Assembly: GCA_035299085.1 (NCBI GenBank)
Contig: DATGXG010000031.1
Coordinates: 1 to 64,000 of the forward strand
Origin: Bacteroidales bacterium
GTDB lineage: Bacteria > Bacteroidota > Bacteroidia > Bacteroidales > UBA10428
DNA length: 64,000 nucleotides
Direction of reading: 5' to 3'
Shown: in pieces, positions 16,321-24,792 of the stretch
Numbering within the stretch: position 1 is the stretch's first letter
How the letters are laid out: each line of letters opens with the position of its first letter
The notes under the pieces: model-generated
Seen by the model: the letters and a program-made list of their open reading frames with translations, nothing else
The model's database searches: none
Told to the model about the DNA's origin: nothing
Made by a program: the position numbers and the translations under genes

Positions 16321-16788
16321 TCATATCTTATTCATGATCCTTTTAATATCCCGGTTAAATCGCTTTTGAATGTTTTCATCCAGCACCATGCTCGGACCCA
16401 TAAACTGGCGTTTTGGCATTTGAAATTGGTGGCCCTTTCTACCAGCCATCAGTCCTTCATTATGTACCTGGGCATATACCTTATCGCTGAAAATTACTGT
16501 TCGGCGCCGCTCAGGTCTGAATTCAATGGAGCTAAACAGGTCACCGGTGTCACCCTGCAGGATCTTGCGCTTACCGGCCACTCCTTTTCGAACCGGTGGC
16601 TGACGGCGTTTTACTTCTTTCCATCGCTTCAGGGTAGCGTCGGTGAATCCTTCATTATCAAACCCTAATTTGAAGTGATCGACGGCAATTTTACCCACAT
16701 GCCTGGGGGCGTCATTGGCTATGTACTCCGCTATTTCTTTTTGCTTTCTCCGGATATCACCGGCAAAAAGTTTAAAATTTCGTGCCAT
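16321..16788 (-). CDS. Phage virion morphogenesis protein (Mu gpG-like)
   Basis: The 155-residue protein is strongly basic with a conserved core DHFKLGFDNEGFTDATLKRW (about residues 39-58) and KILQGDTGDLFSSIEFRPERR further on, the hallmark of the gpG / phage virion morphogenesis family. The QFMGPSMVLDENIQKRFNRDI tail also fits. The protein acts in head assembly or head-tail joining. ATG 16788 is used; the frame extends to a TTG at 16794. It lies behind the MuF gene with a 98-base gap that carries a hairpin. Confidence 0.8.
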   Translation of the reverse strand: MARNFKLFAGDIRRKQKEIAEYIANDAPRHVGKIAVDHFKLGFDNEGFTDATLKRWKEVKRRQPPVRKGVAGKRKILQGDTGDLFSSIEFRPERRRTVIFSDKVYAQVHNEGLMAGRKGHQFQMPKRQFMGPSMVLDENIQKRFNRDIKRIMNKI

Positions 16789-16852
16789 ATTCAATTAAGT
16801 ATCACTATATTTGTACCGGTTCGCGACGGTTAACACCTCAAGAACCCCACCT

Positions 16853-16879
16853 CAGCCGACAGCTAAATACTGCCGGCTG
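16853..16879. terminator. Hairpin behind MuF gene, attenuator or partial terminator
   Basis: CAGCCGACAG (16853-16862) pairs with CTGCCGGCTG (16870-16879) with one mismatch around a seven-base loop. It sits just downstream of the MuF stop on the minus strand. No run of T follows on the minus strand, so it may lower rather than stop read-through into gpG. Confidence 0.4.
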
Positions 16880-16886
16880 TTGTATT

Positions 16887-18143
16887 TTACAATGGAGGTA
16901 GTTTATCGTTTAGAATCTCCTGTATGCTTACCTTACCTTCGTAAGTGTCATACCAGGTAAAATGAACAAAGTCAATCCGGCAGTCTTTACCCAGGCGTGA
17001 AATCCTATCTTTTAATCCGCGCCTGATTGCTTTAATGATGTCAGGATTGGCTCCGGATTCAATATGGAAGGTGATATCACCCCTGAGTCCTCTTTTCTTA
17101 TATTGCCTATTTGCCTTTTGGAATAACTTATCAAATGCATTTGCCGTAAATGACCTGGGTGCTTTAAATTCATTCCAGATGCCATTCACTTTAGCATCAA
17201 TATTCAAGTGATTGAACACCTGGACCTCATTTCCTTCAGCAGCTAACAACCTGCCTACCACATAATGACGGTTATACTCCTGGCCAAGCTTGTCAAATGA
17301 ATACACACAACCATTGGTGGCTTTAACCGGCTCCCAGAGGGTTAATTCTTCTGAACTCCGTTTATGAATAGCCGCTATATTTTCACGAAGGATCTCATTC
17401 CAGGCATGATCCATTTCCACGATGTAGGGATGTGAGTTGCTGAAGATCCTTCCGGTTTTACCCGGGTTTATATCCAACCCTGGTGAAACATCAGCAGGCC
17501 TCGAGGAAGGTACTGGCGTCGGATCCGTATCGCAAGTTCGCCACCAGCATTGACAACCCCAAACTGACGGAGGCATATGAACATTCCACCAGGGATGATC
17601 CATAGGCAGAATGGTGCCATAATAGTGTTTATGTTCCTCTCTGGGTTCAACGGCACGTGATGGCATGTATTCAATATTCGGATACAGATCCTGATCAGCC
17701 AGAGCATCCTGGTAGTTTTTTGCACTTCGCATCCGGGCCTTACCGGTTCGATATTCTTCGCGCAACCAATTTACATTATAATCTCCGGTGATGGAAAGTG
17801 CTCTTTTTTTGAATTCAGCAAATGATTCGGATTTGGTAGCTTCACGTAAATGCCTCAGCGTAGTTTTCTGATGAGCGCTCTTGTATGCCGAAAAAACGCT
17901 GTTCTGGTATTTAAGCTTATTTCGGAAGTATTTAGAGCCTCTGCCGGCGTCGTATTCTTCATCCACTGCTTTATTAAGCTCATCCACGGTAATCTTCCAC
18001 AGATCCGGATCAATATATCCTCCGGATCCGGAATAGATGCTTTTGAGTGCTTTCTGAATCAGCTCATCAATGTGTCCTGGAACATCCGCCAGGTTAATGG
18101 ATGGATTCGCCTGGTAAAGTTTGCACAATTCTGCAGAAAACAA
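16887..18143 (-). CDS. MuF minor head protein with C-terminal CdiA-like toxin domain
   Basis: The 418-residue protein has an N-terminal helical part (about 1-130). A MuF-type region then has conserved ARMRSAKNYQDALAD and a cluster of Trp/Cys (HPWWNVHMPPSVWGCQCWWRTC, about 180-205). Residues about 275-418 look like a tRNA-nuclease CdiA_C or related BECR-fold toxin: KVNGIWNEFKAPRSFTANA and RGDITFHIESGANPDIIKAIRRGL. MuF proteins occupy the head near the portal; toxin tails may enter the host with DNA. No ATG fits; the frame begins at TTG 18143, 12 bases past the portal stop. No immunity gene is obvious nearby. Confidence 0.75.
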   Translation of the reverse strand: MFSAELCKLYQANPSINLADVPGHIDELIQKALKSIYSGSGGYIDPDLWKITVDELNKAVDEEYDAGRGSKYFRNKLKYQNSVFSAYKSAHQKTTLRHLREATKSESFAEFKKRALSITGDYNVNWLREEYRTGKARMRSAKNYQDALADQDLYPNIEYMPSRAVEPREEHKHYYGTILPMDHPWWNVHMPPSVWGCQCWWRTCDTDPTPVPSSRPADVSPGLDINPGKTGRIFSNSHPYIVEMDHAWNEILRENIAAIHKRSSEELTLWEPVKATNGCVYSFDKLGQEYNRHYVVGRLLAAEGNEVQVFNHLNIDAKVNGIWNEFKAPRSFTANAFDKLFQKANRQYKKRGLRGDITFHIESGANPDIIKAIRRGLKDRISRLGKDCRIDFVHFTWYDTYEGKVSIQEILNDKLPPL

Positions 18144-18154
18144 TCCATGCAGAT

Positions 18155-19465
18155 CTAATCGTAGAAATCTTCCGTCTGCTGCGGGCTTAACTTTTTTTTT
18201 TGAGTGTTTTTGTTTAGTGGATCCTGCTGATCAGTAGGTTTGATTTCCTTTTTGCCCATGATCTTCACTCCGTACTTATCAATAAAATACTCTGGTTCCA
18301 CGTCATAATACTTCAGAAGCATTTCTTCAATATCTTTCATCTCCTCCGGGCTATACTCATGGGCATCATCCCAGTCGAATTTAAAACCTTTAAGCGGCCA
18401 TCCGTGCTTGATAAGAAAAGGGAAAAGGTCATCATTTACTACGTCACGAATGAAGTCGCGGTCATCTTCAGCTATGTCATCAGCCACATCTTCATGAACC
18501 AATGCCTGGGCCCTGGAGCTTCCGTTATCCATGGTCATAGTTTGACCCAATATTGCTTTGCTTATTTCACTGTTGGCCCTGATAATCCTTTGATCATACA
18601 CTTTAAAGGCATCACCCTGCTGGCTGCCGATCACCTCAATGGATGTTCCCTCAGGGAAGAGTCCCCAGGCAGCCGCACCCATTTTCTCCAACATGTCCTG
18701 AACCTTTTCATGATCTTTCGGATCGCGGCTGGTAGTTTTACCCACACGGATGGGCATACCGAACATTTCAGCAAACTGGTCCCAAAACTGCAGAACGTAT
18801 TTTTTGCTGATGGCCTCCTTTGATGGGCTGTTTAATTCACCAAGATCCTTTTTTGATTTGCATACTTCGATGCAGGTGTCTGCCAGTTCTTCGCGGTAAG
18901 GAATACCTTTATCGGGCCAATCGGTAAAATAAGGCAGAACGACACCATATTCAGGGCACACATGATAACGCGGTACCAGCTCCACGTTAGTGAACTTCAG
19001 CTTGTCGGTTCGATCCACACCCGTGAGCTCAATTAGCGAGTGACCGTAAAATACCGAATCAATTGCCAGGTTTAAAAACTGCTTGAACCATTTTGATTTT
19101 AGCAGCTCAGTAAGATCATCATTCTTATTTCCGGAAGCATCCTTGATTATAAATGGTTTCCCCACTACGGCCATCTTACGGTTACGCACAGCGCCTTTCA
19201 AATGCAAATCATGCATGGCATCGTCATAAATGCCGTAAAGTGGCCAGCGTTTCGGATTCTCCAAAAATATGGCTGTTTGATTGGCCTGGCGCCATGACTT
19301 AATATCCTTTTGGGTAAGCTGTTCGGTGAGAAGTTTCAGCTTTGAGATAACGGATATTGCTTCATCCCTTTTAATCTGAGTTTTACCAAGGGTGATATGA
19401 TGATCAGAGAACCTCCAATCGGTGGCAATGTTAAAGGCCTGTTTAATGCGGTTTAATGCTTGCAT
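18155..19465 (-). CDS. Portal protein, DUF935 (Mu gp29-like)
   Basis: The 436-residue product matches the DUF935 portal family. The middle contains KDIKSWRQANQTAIF, KWFKQFLNLAIDSVFYGHSLIEL and SKAILGQTMTMDNGSSRAQA. Portal proteins form the dodecameric ring at the head vertex through which DNA is packaged. It follows the DUF1320 gene with a gap of only six bases. The C-terminal tail is basic and lysine-rich. The start at ATG 19465 is well supported. Confidence 0.9.
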   Translation of the reverse strand: MQALNRIKQAFNIATDWRFSDHHITLGKTQIKRDEAISVISKLKLLTEQLTQKDIKSWRQANQTAIFLENPKRWPLYGIYDDAMHDLHLKGAVRNRKMAVVGKPFIIKDASGNKNDDLTELLKSKWFKQFLNLAIDSVFYGHSLIELTGVDRTDKLKFTNVELVPRYHVCPEYGVVLPYFTDWPDKGIPYREELADTCIEVCKSKKDLGELNSPSKEAISKKYVLQFWDQFAEMFGMPIRVGKTTSRDPKDHEKVQDMLEKMGAAAWGLFPEGTSIEVIGSQQGDAFKVYDQRIIRANSEISKAILGQTMTMDNGSSRAQALVHEDVADDIAEDDRDFIRDVVNDDLFPFLIKHGWPLKGFKFDWDDAHEYSPEEMKDIEEMLLKYYDVEPEYFIDKYGVKIMGKKEIKPTDQQDPLNKNTQKKKLSPQQTEDFYD

Positions 19466-19471
19466 AATGGT

Positions 19472-19909
19472 TTACCAGCTTGATGAAACTTTTGTGTTAC
19501 TTCCCCATTTGAATGGGTTATTCAAATCGCGTTCGTCGGTGCTGTCCACCGTGGGTAAATCGGGTGCGATAAGTCCCCTGGAAACGCCTTCGAGCCAGGT
19601 AACGGCTTCGTCTTTTCTCCGGACCCTAATGTCGGGTATTAACCGGTCGGGCTGAGCAGAATAGAGCAAATACAGCATGTAGTCAATAACGAACATCACC
19701 AGGGAGGCATTACGGGTATCCGGATTGGGTACATTTCCTTCCAGATCTGCAAAAATTGTATCTACATCATACCGTTTCAAGTACCCGCGAAAAAAAGAAA
19801 TGGTACTTGCTTCAGCGCCGTTGAGGGTGCTGCTGTCACTTTGGCTGAGAACTTCTAAATCAGCGTCTGTGCATTGCTTTTTAATGTCGCTTTCAAAAAT
19901 GAATTTCAT
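19472..19909 (-). CDS. DUF1320 family protein (Mu gp36-like)
   Basis: The 145-residue protein has an N-terminal helix (TDADLEVLSQSD), a helix rich in acidic residues and a VMFVIDYMLYLLYSA segment that is typical of DUF1320. In Mu-like phages it lies between head and tail genes and may be a head-completion protein. Here it sits between the terminase and the portal, which differs from phage Mu, where the gp36 gene lies behind the capsid gene. Stop and next start are six bases apart. Confidence 0.75.
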   Translation of the reverse strand: MKFIFESDIKKQCTDADLEVLSQSDSSTLNGAEASTISFFRGYLKRYDVDTIFADLEGNVPNPDTRNASLVMFVIDYMLYLLYSAQPDRLIPDIRVRRKDEAVTWLEGVSRGLIAPDLPTVDSTDERDLNNPFKWGSNTKVSSSW

Positions 19910-19910
19910 A

Positions 19911-21446
19911 TCACCATCCTTTTTTATGTTTGCGTTCGCCGATCACTCCGGGAAAGGCTGCTTGTCTTCCCTTATTCATCAGGATCCAGATAGCGCCTTC
20001 ATCGGCATCGGGACCATCGTCATGGATATTGGCACCTTTTTGAAAACCCAGGGTTTGTTCCACTGCAGTTACCATATGTGCATTGGCCTTCTGTTTGATA
20101 TTATAAGTTACCAGGCCTCTTTCCCATAACGGCGCAATAGCCTGTATCCTGGAATACTTATCGGGCTTTTGTCTCTGATCACCCCGGATGGGAAGATAGT
20201 ACCCTCTTTCCCTGGCTTCTGCTTCAAAATCCTCGAAAAACATATCCTGCAGAAATACGTCTTCCATGTAGTAATCACAGATCACGTCAGAGGGCAATGA
20301 CTCATGAAAATCATACAGCCATTTTACAGCTTCAGTAACGGTACCCTGTTTGCAAAATGCATCGATCTTATAAAGCTTCAATCCGAGTTTTCCCCACACC
20401 TTAATGGCCTTATAGTCGTTGGTTGTTTTAGGCTTGTACGATGGATCAAAATAGGCCACGATGTTATCCATGTTCCGGAGGTCCGGCACTCTTCCCCAGT
20501 GGATCCATTCTGCTTTGAAAACCTTGCCTTTTATAATGGGATTATGAAAGTACTCGCGGTTGGCCAGAAAATAACCCATACGAGAAAAACGGACCTGCAG
20601 CTGCTCTTTAGTGAACTTCTCAGGCCATGAAGGTTCTCCGTTAAAGGATCCATCCACAGTGGCGCAAATCTTTGAATGATGCAGCCCTTTGCGTTTGGGT
20701 TTATCCAGTTCGGTATCACCCACTACATGAGCCAGGATGGATTTGGGATGAATGCGGTTGCCTACCATCAGGAAACGGCTTGCCCGTATATCCATGGCGC
20801 CGTAAAGTGATCCGAGTAGCCAGTCCACTACCTGTTCTACCCTGGAGATATTGAGTACTATTTCGTCATCATCAATATCATCCACTACGCAATAATTGGG
20901 TCTTTTCTCCCGGTTCCGGAGTCCCCTGGGTGATTGTCCACGGCCATATGCTTTGAACAGGATCCCGTCAGCAATTTCAAATTCACCTTCTTCCCAGGAT
21001 CCCAGTTTCTTTTGTTCACCAAAGTACTCGATTAGTCGTTGATTGAACTCAAATTCGGCCTGTATATCCGAAAGCAGGTTGCAGGCGTCGGTTTCATTCT
21101 TGCCTACCAGTACCATGCCCTGTAATTCACCGTTTATCCAAAGCCATATAGGCACCGAAACATCTGCATGAACACTTTTTGCATGTTCGCGTGGCCATTC
21201 CCAAACGCCGAAGAAATTGCGATCCGCTTTTACTTTATTGGCTTCCCTGATCTGAAAATCGGCTGTTGGTGCTGAAGCATAATGTGGAAATATCTCGGAA
21301 ATAAAGAAGGCATAATCCTTCTTTAGCCTGGCAATGTACTTGTTTCGCTCGTCTTCGGTTTCATGCCGTATGACAACCGTTGTAGATGATTGAACGACCC
21401 GGCAGTGTTCCTTCCATTTTTTGTATGCATCGGATAAATTACTCAT
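19911..21446 (-). CDS. Terminase large subunit (Mu gp28-like)
   Basis: The 511-residue protein has the two-domain form of phage terminases: an ATPase with an adenine-contacting/Walker A-like part (FFGVWEWPREHAKSVHADVSV, about residues 76-96) and a Walker B (NYCVVDDIDDDE, about 185-196), then an RNase H-like nuclease domain (VAYFDPSYKPKTTNDYKA, about 335-352; CDYYMEDVFLQDMFF). It cuts and translocates DNA into the head. It overlaps the small-subunit gene by four bases. Confidence 0.9.
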   Translation of the reverse strand: MSNLSDAYKKWKEHCRVVQSSTTVVIRHETEDERNKYIARLKKDYAFFISEIFPHYASAPTADFQIREANKVKADRNFFGVWEWPREHAKSVHADVSVPIWLWINGELQGMVLVGKNETDACNLLSDIQAEFEFNQRLIEYFGEQKKLGSWEEGEFEIADGILFKAYGRGQSPRGLRNREKRPNYCVVDDIDDDEIVLNISRVEQVVDWLLGSLYGAMDIRASRFLMVGNRIHPKSILAHVVGDTELDKPKRKGLHHSKICATVDGSFNGEPSWPEKFTKEQLQVRFSRMGYFLANREYFHNPIIKGKVFKAEWIHWGRVPDLRNMDNIVAYFDPSYKPKTTNDYKAIKVWGKLGLKLYKIDAFCKQGTVTEAVKWLYDFHESLPSDVICDYYMEDVFLQDMFFEDFEAEARERGYYLPIRGDQRQKPDKYSRIQAIAPLWERGLVTYNIKQKANAHMVTAVEQTLGFQKGANIHDDGPDADEGAIWILMNKGRQAAFPGVIGERKHKKGW

Positions 21447-21913
21447 TTACCGCTCATGAGTGTAGTTATGTAGGAGTCCTGGTACCGGTTAATCTGCTTG
21501 ATCAGATCCACCGTAACCAGCTTATCTGTGATGCTCTGCTTTTGGAGCCACTGAACGAAATCGATAAACACATCCATCACCTGCACAGGGCTGTTCTTTT
21601 TATCAAGCTTTTCAATAATGGCCACCAGCTTGGAAAGCTTGTCAGCCACTCCGGAATCCTGAGTCATTGCATCTTTATCCGATAGTAGATCATTGATTTG
21701 ATTCAGGGTTTTATTGATGAGTTCCTGCCGGGTAATGGTCTTTGCGGCTCTCTTCTCTTTCCATAACCCGTCATTTACCCACTTGCTCACGGATTGTTCA
21801 GAAACACCAACGCGATCGGCAATCTCTTTGCTGGTAACTGAACTCATGTAAAGCATGAAGGCTATTTCACGGGCCGCTTCAAGTTCCTGCTTGGTCTTGC
21901 CTTTTCCTTTCAT
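21443..21913 (-). CDS. Terminase small subunit / phage HTH protein (Mu gp27-like)
   Basis: The 156-residue protein starts at ATG 21913 (MKGKGKTKQEL); a GTG at 21931 in frame would add six residues. Residues about 15-45 form a helix-turn-helix (MLYMSSVTSKEIADRVGV, SEQSVSKWVND) as in small terminases that bind packaging sites. The rest is helical (LIKQINRYQDSYITTLM). It is first in the minus-strand head block and overlaps the large subunit by four bases. Confidence 0.75.
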   Translation of the reverse strand: MKGKGKTKQELEAAREIAFMLYMSSVTSKEIADRVGVSEQSVSKWVNDGLWKEKRAAKTITRQELINKTLNQINDLLSDKDAMTQDSGVADKLSKLVAIIEKLDKKNSPVQVMDVFIDFVQWLQKQSITDKLVTVDLIKQINRYQDSYITTLMSGK

Positions 21914-22095
21914 GATACCTACTATATACACAAATGTGAAACATTATTGCAGCTATCTGAAAATTTAGTGTTACAGTAATATCATTCAGTAGTATTGTAA
22001 TACATATACTTGCAGTGATTTAATTTATATATGACTTTTACTTCAACTTTATCATGCAACCAGAAATACAAGCAGAATCATGAGGAATTAATTTG
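21914..22095. promoter_or_regulatory. Divergent promoter region between the two head blocks
   Basis: About 180 AT-rich bases separate the small-terminase start from the protease start. On the plus strand TATACTTG at 22005-22012 differs from TAnnTTTG by one base. A perfect palindrome GTATT-GT-AATAC lies at 21992-22003, just before that box, and may be an operator for a late activator. No clear -33 box is visible. Both strands must carry late promoters here. Confidence 0.45.
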
Positions 22096-23118
22096 ATGAA
22101 ACACACCTTCATATTCACCGATGAGAAAGTGCTGAACAGCTATGGTTTCAGAGTAATGACAAGCGGGGGCCGTTTTGAACAGTTCAATGCGAACCCTCTC
22201 ATACTTTGGATGCATCGCAGGCCCAATAAGTACAACGATAAAAACGCCGATAACGACGTTTTTCCGATCGGTCTCGGATCGAATGTGAGAATAAAGGACG
22301 GACAGGGACTTGTAGACGTTGAGTTTGACGAAAAGGACCCATTCGCCCAGAAAATAGCTCAGAAGGTGGAAAGCGGAATTGTTCGGATGGCGTCAGCCGG
22401 TATCGATCCTATTACCTGGACTGAAGATCCGAAAATGCTGCTTGAGGGTCAAAAATGCGCCACACTTGCTGAGTGGAACCTTGTTGAAATATCCATTGTG
22501 GATATAGGCAGCAATCCGATGGCCCTGAAGCTGTATAACGCAAACAAGGAACTCATTGAACTTACTGCAGGTAATCAGCATGATTTCATTCCTCTCTTGA
22601 AAAAGGAACCAAAAACTCAAACCAAAAACATGGAATTTTTAGCTCAGGTAGCTGTATTACTTGGCAAACAGCCGGATGCAGCTTTAGACAGCGTTACAAA
22701 AGCGCTCAATGAAAGGCTGCAGCTTGCTGCCAAAGCCGAAGAGTACAAACTGAAGTATGAAACCCTGGTGAACGAAGTGGCTCAGGCAACTGAGAAAACG
22801 ATCATTTCATTAGTGGATGCTGCCGTGGATCGCAAGATCACTGCCGACGAGAAAGACTTTTATGTAAAGCTCGGTAAAGACAGCGGTATAGATGCACTAA
22901 AAGCTGTTTTAGAAAGACTTCCGGCCATAAAGACATCCAAGCAGATTATCCTGGGTAAGGAAGGTCCTTCCGGATCCGGTGAGAAGGAAATTAAAACCTT
23001 TTCGGATTTGAAAGAGCAGGGAATGCAGGCTATTGAGCTTTGCAGGAAGAACGAGCCTGAAAAGTACAAAAACCTGTTCAAGGCTGAGTATGGCTATGAG
23101 CCGGATATGGCTGAGTAA
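22096..23118 (+). CDS. Prohead protease with scaffold C-terminus (Mu gpI/Z-like)
   Basis: The 340-residue product starts at ATG 22096 and has an N-terminal protease-like part with YGFRVMTSGGRFEQF, GLVDVEFDEKDPFAQKI and ASAGIDPITWTED (about residues 15-120). The C-terminal part (from about residue 178) is helical and has KITADEKDFYVKLGKDSGI, a motif of Mu gpI scaffold-type proteins. In Mu, gene I makes the protease and an internal start makes scaffold protein Z. An equivalent internal ATG lies here at 22630. The gene is first in the plus-strand late operon. Confidence 0.8.
   Translation: MKHTFIFTDEKVLNSYGFRVMTSGGRFEQFNANPLILWMHRRPNKYNDKNADNDVFPIGLGSNVRIKDGQGLVDVEFDEKDPFAQKIAQKVESGIVRMASAGIDPITWTEDPKMLLEGQKCATLAEWNLVEISIVDIGSNPMALKLYNANKELIELTAGNQHDFIPLLKKEPKTQTKNMEFLAQVAVLLGKQPDAALDSVTKALNERLQLAAKAEEYKLKYETLVNEVAQATEKTIISLVDAAVDRKITADEKDFYVKLGKDSGIDALKAVLERLPAIKTSKQIILGKEGPSGSGEKEIKTFSDLKEQGMQAIELCRKNEPEKYKNLFKAEYGYEPDMAE
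22630..23118 (+). CDS. Putative nested scaffold protein from internal start
   Basis: An in-frame ATG at 22630 (residue 179 of the protease) would give a 162-residue scaffold (MEFLAQVAVLLGKQPDA...), as gpZ is made from gene I in phage Mu. The junction fits the change from protease domain to helical domain. The upstream ACCAAAAAC is A-rich, as is usual before starts in this organism group. Proof needs protein data. Confidence 0.45.
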   Translation: MEFLAQVAVLLGKQPDAALDSVTKALNERLQLAAKAEEYKLKYETLVNEVAQATEKTIISLVDAAVDRKITADEKDFYVKLGKDSGIDALKAVLERLPAIKTSKQIILGKEGPSGSGEKEIKTFSDLKEQGMQAIELCRKNEPEKYKNLFKAEYGYEPDMAE

Positions 23119-23151
23119 TTTGAATTGTAACATCATTTAAAACCCGATACA

Positions 23152-24045
23152 ATGGCAGTTTTATTGAGAGATTTGTGGACTGGTGAACTGATCAACCATT
23201 TCCGGCATGAAGGTGAATTCCTTTCAAGGGTTCCCGGCGCCAATCAGTATGTGGATAACGACGCCATCCACCTGGCAAAAATAGGAGTTGACCCTGCAGT
23301 ATTGATCAACAATACTACCTATCCCATCAACGCCGCTCAGCGGACTGATGAGGACGTAGTAATCCACCTGGATAAGTTCGACACTGAAAATACCATCATC
23401 ACGGATGATGAGCTGTACGGACTTCCTTATGACAAACCCGGAAGTGTGCTCAACCAGCATCGCGAAGCCCTGGAGGAAAAGGTTCTTGAAAAATCATTGC
23501 ATTCGCTGTGTATTTCTGCCGAGTCAGCCACAACCCCGGTTGTTATGACGTCCGGATCTTCAAACGGTGAAGACAATGCCCGCAAGAGGTTAACCAGGAA
23601 GGACCTTACCATTATGAAGCGGAAAATGGATCTTCTCAAGGTGCCGAAAAAAGGCAGGGAACTGGTTTTGTGTCCCTGGCACATTGAAGATCTGCTCCAG
23701 GAAGATGAAAAGTTTGCCAATCAGTGGTATAACCGTGAACTGGGAAAGATCATCAACCTGTTCGGTTTTAACATCACTGAAAGTGGTTATTTCCCGGTAT
23801 TTGACAGCGCTACCAGCCAGAAAAAAGCTTTTGGAGCTGCACCCAATGCTGCCAATGACCTGGCTGTATCGGTTTGCTTCTGGGCACCCAGGGCTGTTCA
23901 GGCTCGCGGTTCGGTAAGCATGTATATGCAACAGGCTAAAGACAATCCGAAATACCGCCAAAGCGAGGTAGGTTTCAGGTTGTATCATATCTGCCTGCCC
24001 AAGTATTCCACCGGCTTCGGTGCATTCATTTCAACCAAGGTTTAA
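23152..24045 (+). CDS. Major capsid protein (Mu gpT-like)
   Basis: The 297-residue protein is the best candidate for the head subunit. It follows the protease/scaffold gene and has the features of an HK97-fold capsid in this group: N-terminal arm, DLWTGELINHFRHEGEFL start, an acidic loop (DEDVVIHLDKFDTENTII), and a strongly hydrophobic C-terminal beta part (SEVGFRLYHICLPKYSTG). The assignment follows from gene order and length; no sequence signature is decisive. Confidence 0.8.
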   Translation: MAVLLRDLWTGELINHFRHEGEFLSRVPGANQYVDNDAIHLAKIGVDPAVLINNTTYPINAAQRTDEDVVIHLDKFDTENTIITDDELYGLPYDKPGSVLNQHREALEEKVLEKSLHSLCISAESATTPVVMTSGSSNGEDNARKRLTRKDLTIMKRKMDLLKVPKKGRELVLCPWHIEDLLQEDEKFANQWYNRELGKIINLFGFNITESGYFPVFDSATSQKKAFGAAPNAANDLAVSVCFWAPRAVQARGSVSMYMQQAKDNPKYRQSEVGFRLYHICLPKYSTGFGAFISTKV

Positions 24046-24072
24046 TCATCCATTAAATACCCTTTAACAGCT

Positions 24073-24528
24073 ATGAAAGCATTGAAATTGATTATCGGGT
24101 TCCTGGCCTTTTCCATCATGATGGCAATTGCACCCGTTAGAGCTCAGGATGTGAAATTCTCAACGGATGACACATACCGATCCTGCACTACCATACAGGC
24201 TACAGACACTGTGAATACCAACACCGAAAAAGGAAAGATATTCCTGGTGGATAAGCCTCTGGCATATACGTATATTCTGACCGCTAAGGCTACCCGCACA
24301 TCAACTGCAAAAGCCTGCCAGTTCATCCTTTACGGATCCATAAACGGAGTTGATTATTTTGCGATCGGAAATCCCATTGCCTGGAAGCAGGCTACGGCGG
24401 ATACTACGGTCGTATTCAATTCGTCTACCACTACGGTGAACTGGAGATTTCTGAAGTGTACCCTAAAGGCAGCTGCTTCAGGAGCACGAGCGCGCTTAGG
24501 AAATCAATACCTGAAAATCGGTCTTTAA
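24073..24528 (+). CDS. Exported beta-rich protein next to the capsid gene
   Basis: The 151-residue protein begins with a signal peptide (LIIGFLAFSIMMAIAPVRA, cleavage after residue 24). The mature part has small hydrophobic strands (AYTYILTAKATRTSTA, CQFILYGSINGVDYFAIG). A strong terminator follows at 24564. Placement directly behind the capsid gene suggests a head decoration protein, but the signal peptide argues for export into the periplasm. The family is unknown. Confidence 0.5.
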   Translation: MKALKLIIGFLAFSIMMAIAPVRAQDVKFSTDDTYRSCTTIQATDTVNTNTEKGKIFLVDKPLAYTYILTAKATRTSTAKACQFILYGSINGVDYFAIGNPIAWKQATADTTVVFNSSTTTVNWRFLKCTLKAAASGARARLGNQYLKIGL

Positions 24529-24563
24529 AATACCATACCCGGATCTGTTTTTTGTCCATGCTG

Positions 24564-24597
24564 AAATCCGGGCAGCGATGTCTGTCCGGATTTTTTT
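24564..24597 (+). terminator. Rho-independent terminator behind capsid block
   Basis: An 11-base-pair stem (AATCCGGGCAG with CTGTCCGGATT, one G-T pair) closes a six-base loop (CGATGT) and is followed by seven T. It ends transcription behind the 24073 gene and may set a high capsid-to-tail ratio. Confidence 0.85.
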
Positions 24598-24603
24598 AAA
24601 ACC

Positions 24604-24792
24604 ATGAGAATGAAAGGAGCATTACCGAGTGTAGGTTTAGGGTCACTCAGCACAATTTTTACATATATGACTACATCGAACGTCATTGAGGCAGTCATAG
24701 TAGGATTTATAGGAGGAGCAGCCGGGTATATTGGAAAGTTACTTATTGAACTCATTGTTAAACAGATCAAAAAACTTGTAAAAAAAGCATGA
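24604..24792 (+). CDS. Small membrane protein, holin candidate
   Basis: A 62-residue protein with one or two hydrophobic segments (VIEAVIVGFIGGAAGYIGKLLIELIV) and a basic tail (KQIKKLVKKA). Size, glycine-rich membrane segment and basic C-terminus are typical for phage holins. It ends in an ATGA overlap with the lipoprotein gene. It begins shortly behind a terminator, so it has its own promoter or is read through. Confidence 0.5.
   Translation: MRMKGALPSVGLGSLSTIFTYMTTSNVIEAVIVGFIGGAAGYIGKLLIELIVKQIKKLVKKA

Noticed and set aside
16806..16813. TATATTTG, a perfect -7-like box on the plus strand
   Set aside because: No plus-strand gene follows and no -33 box is present, so it is probably chance in AT-rich DNA.
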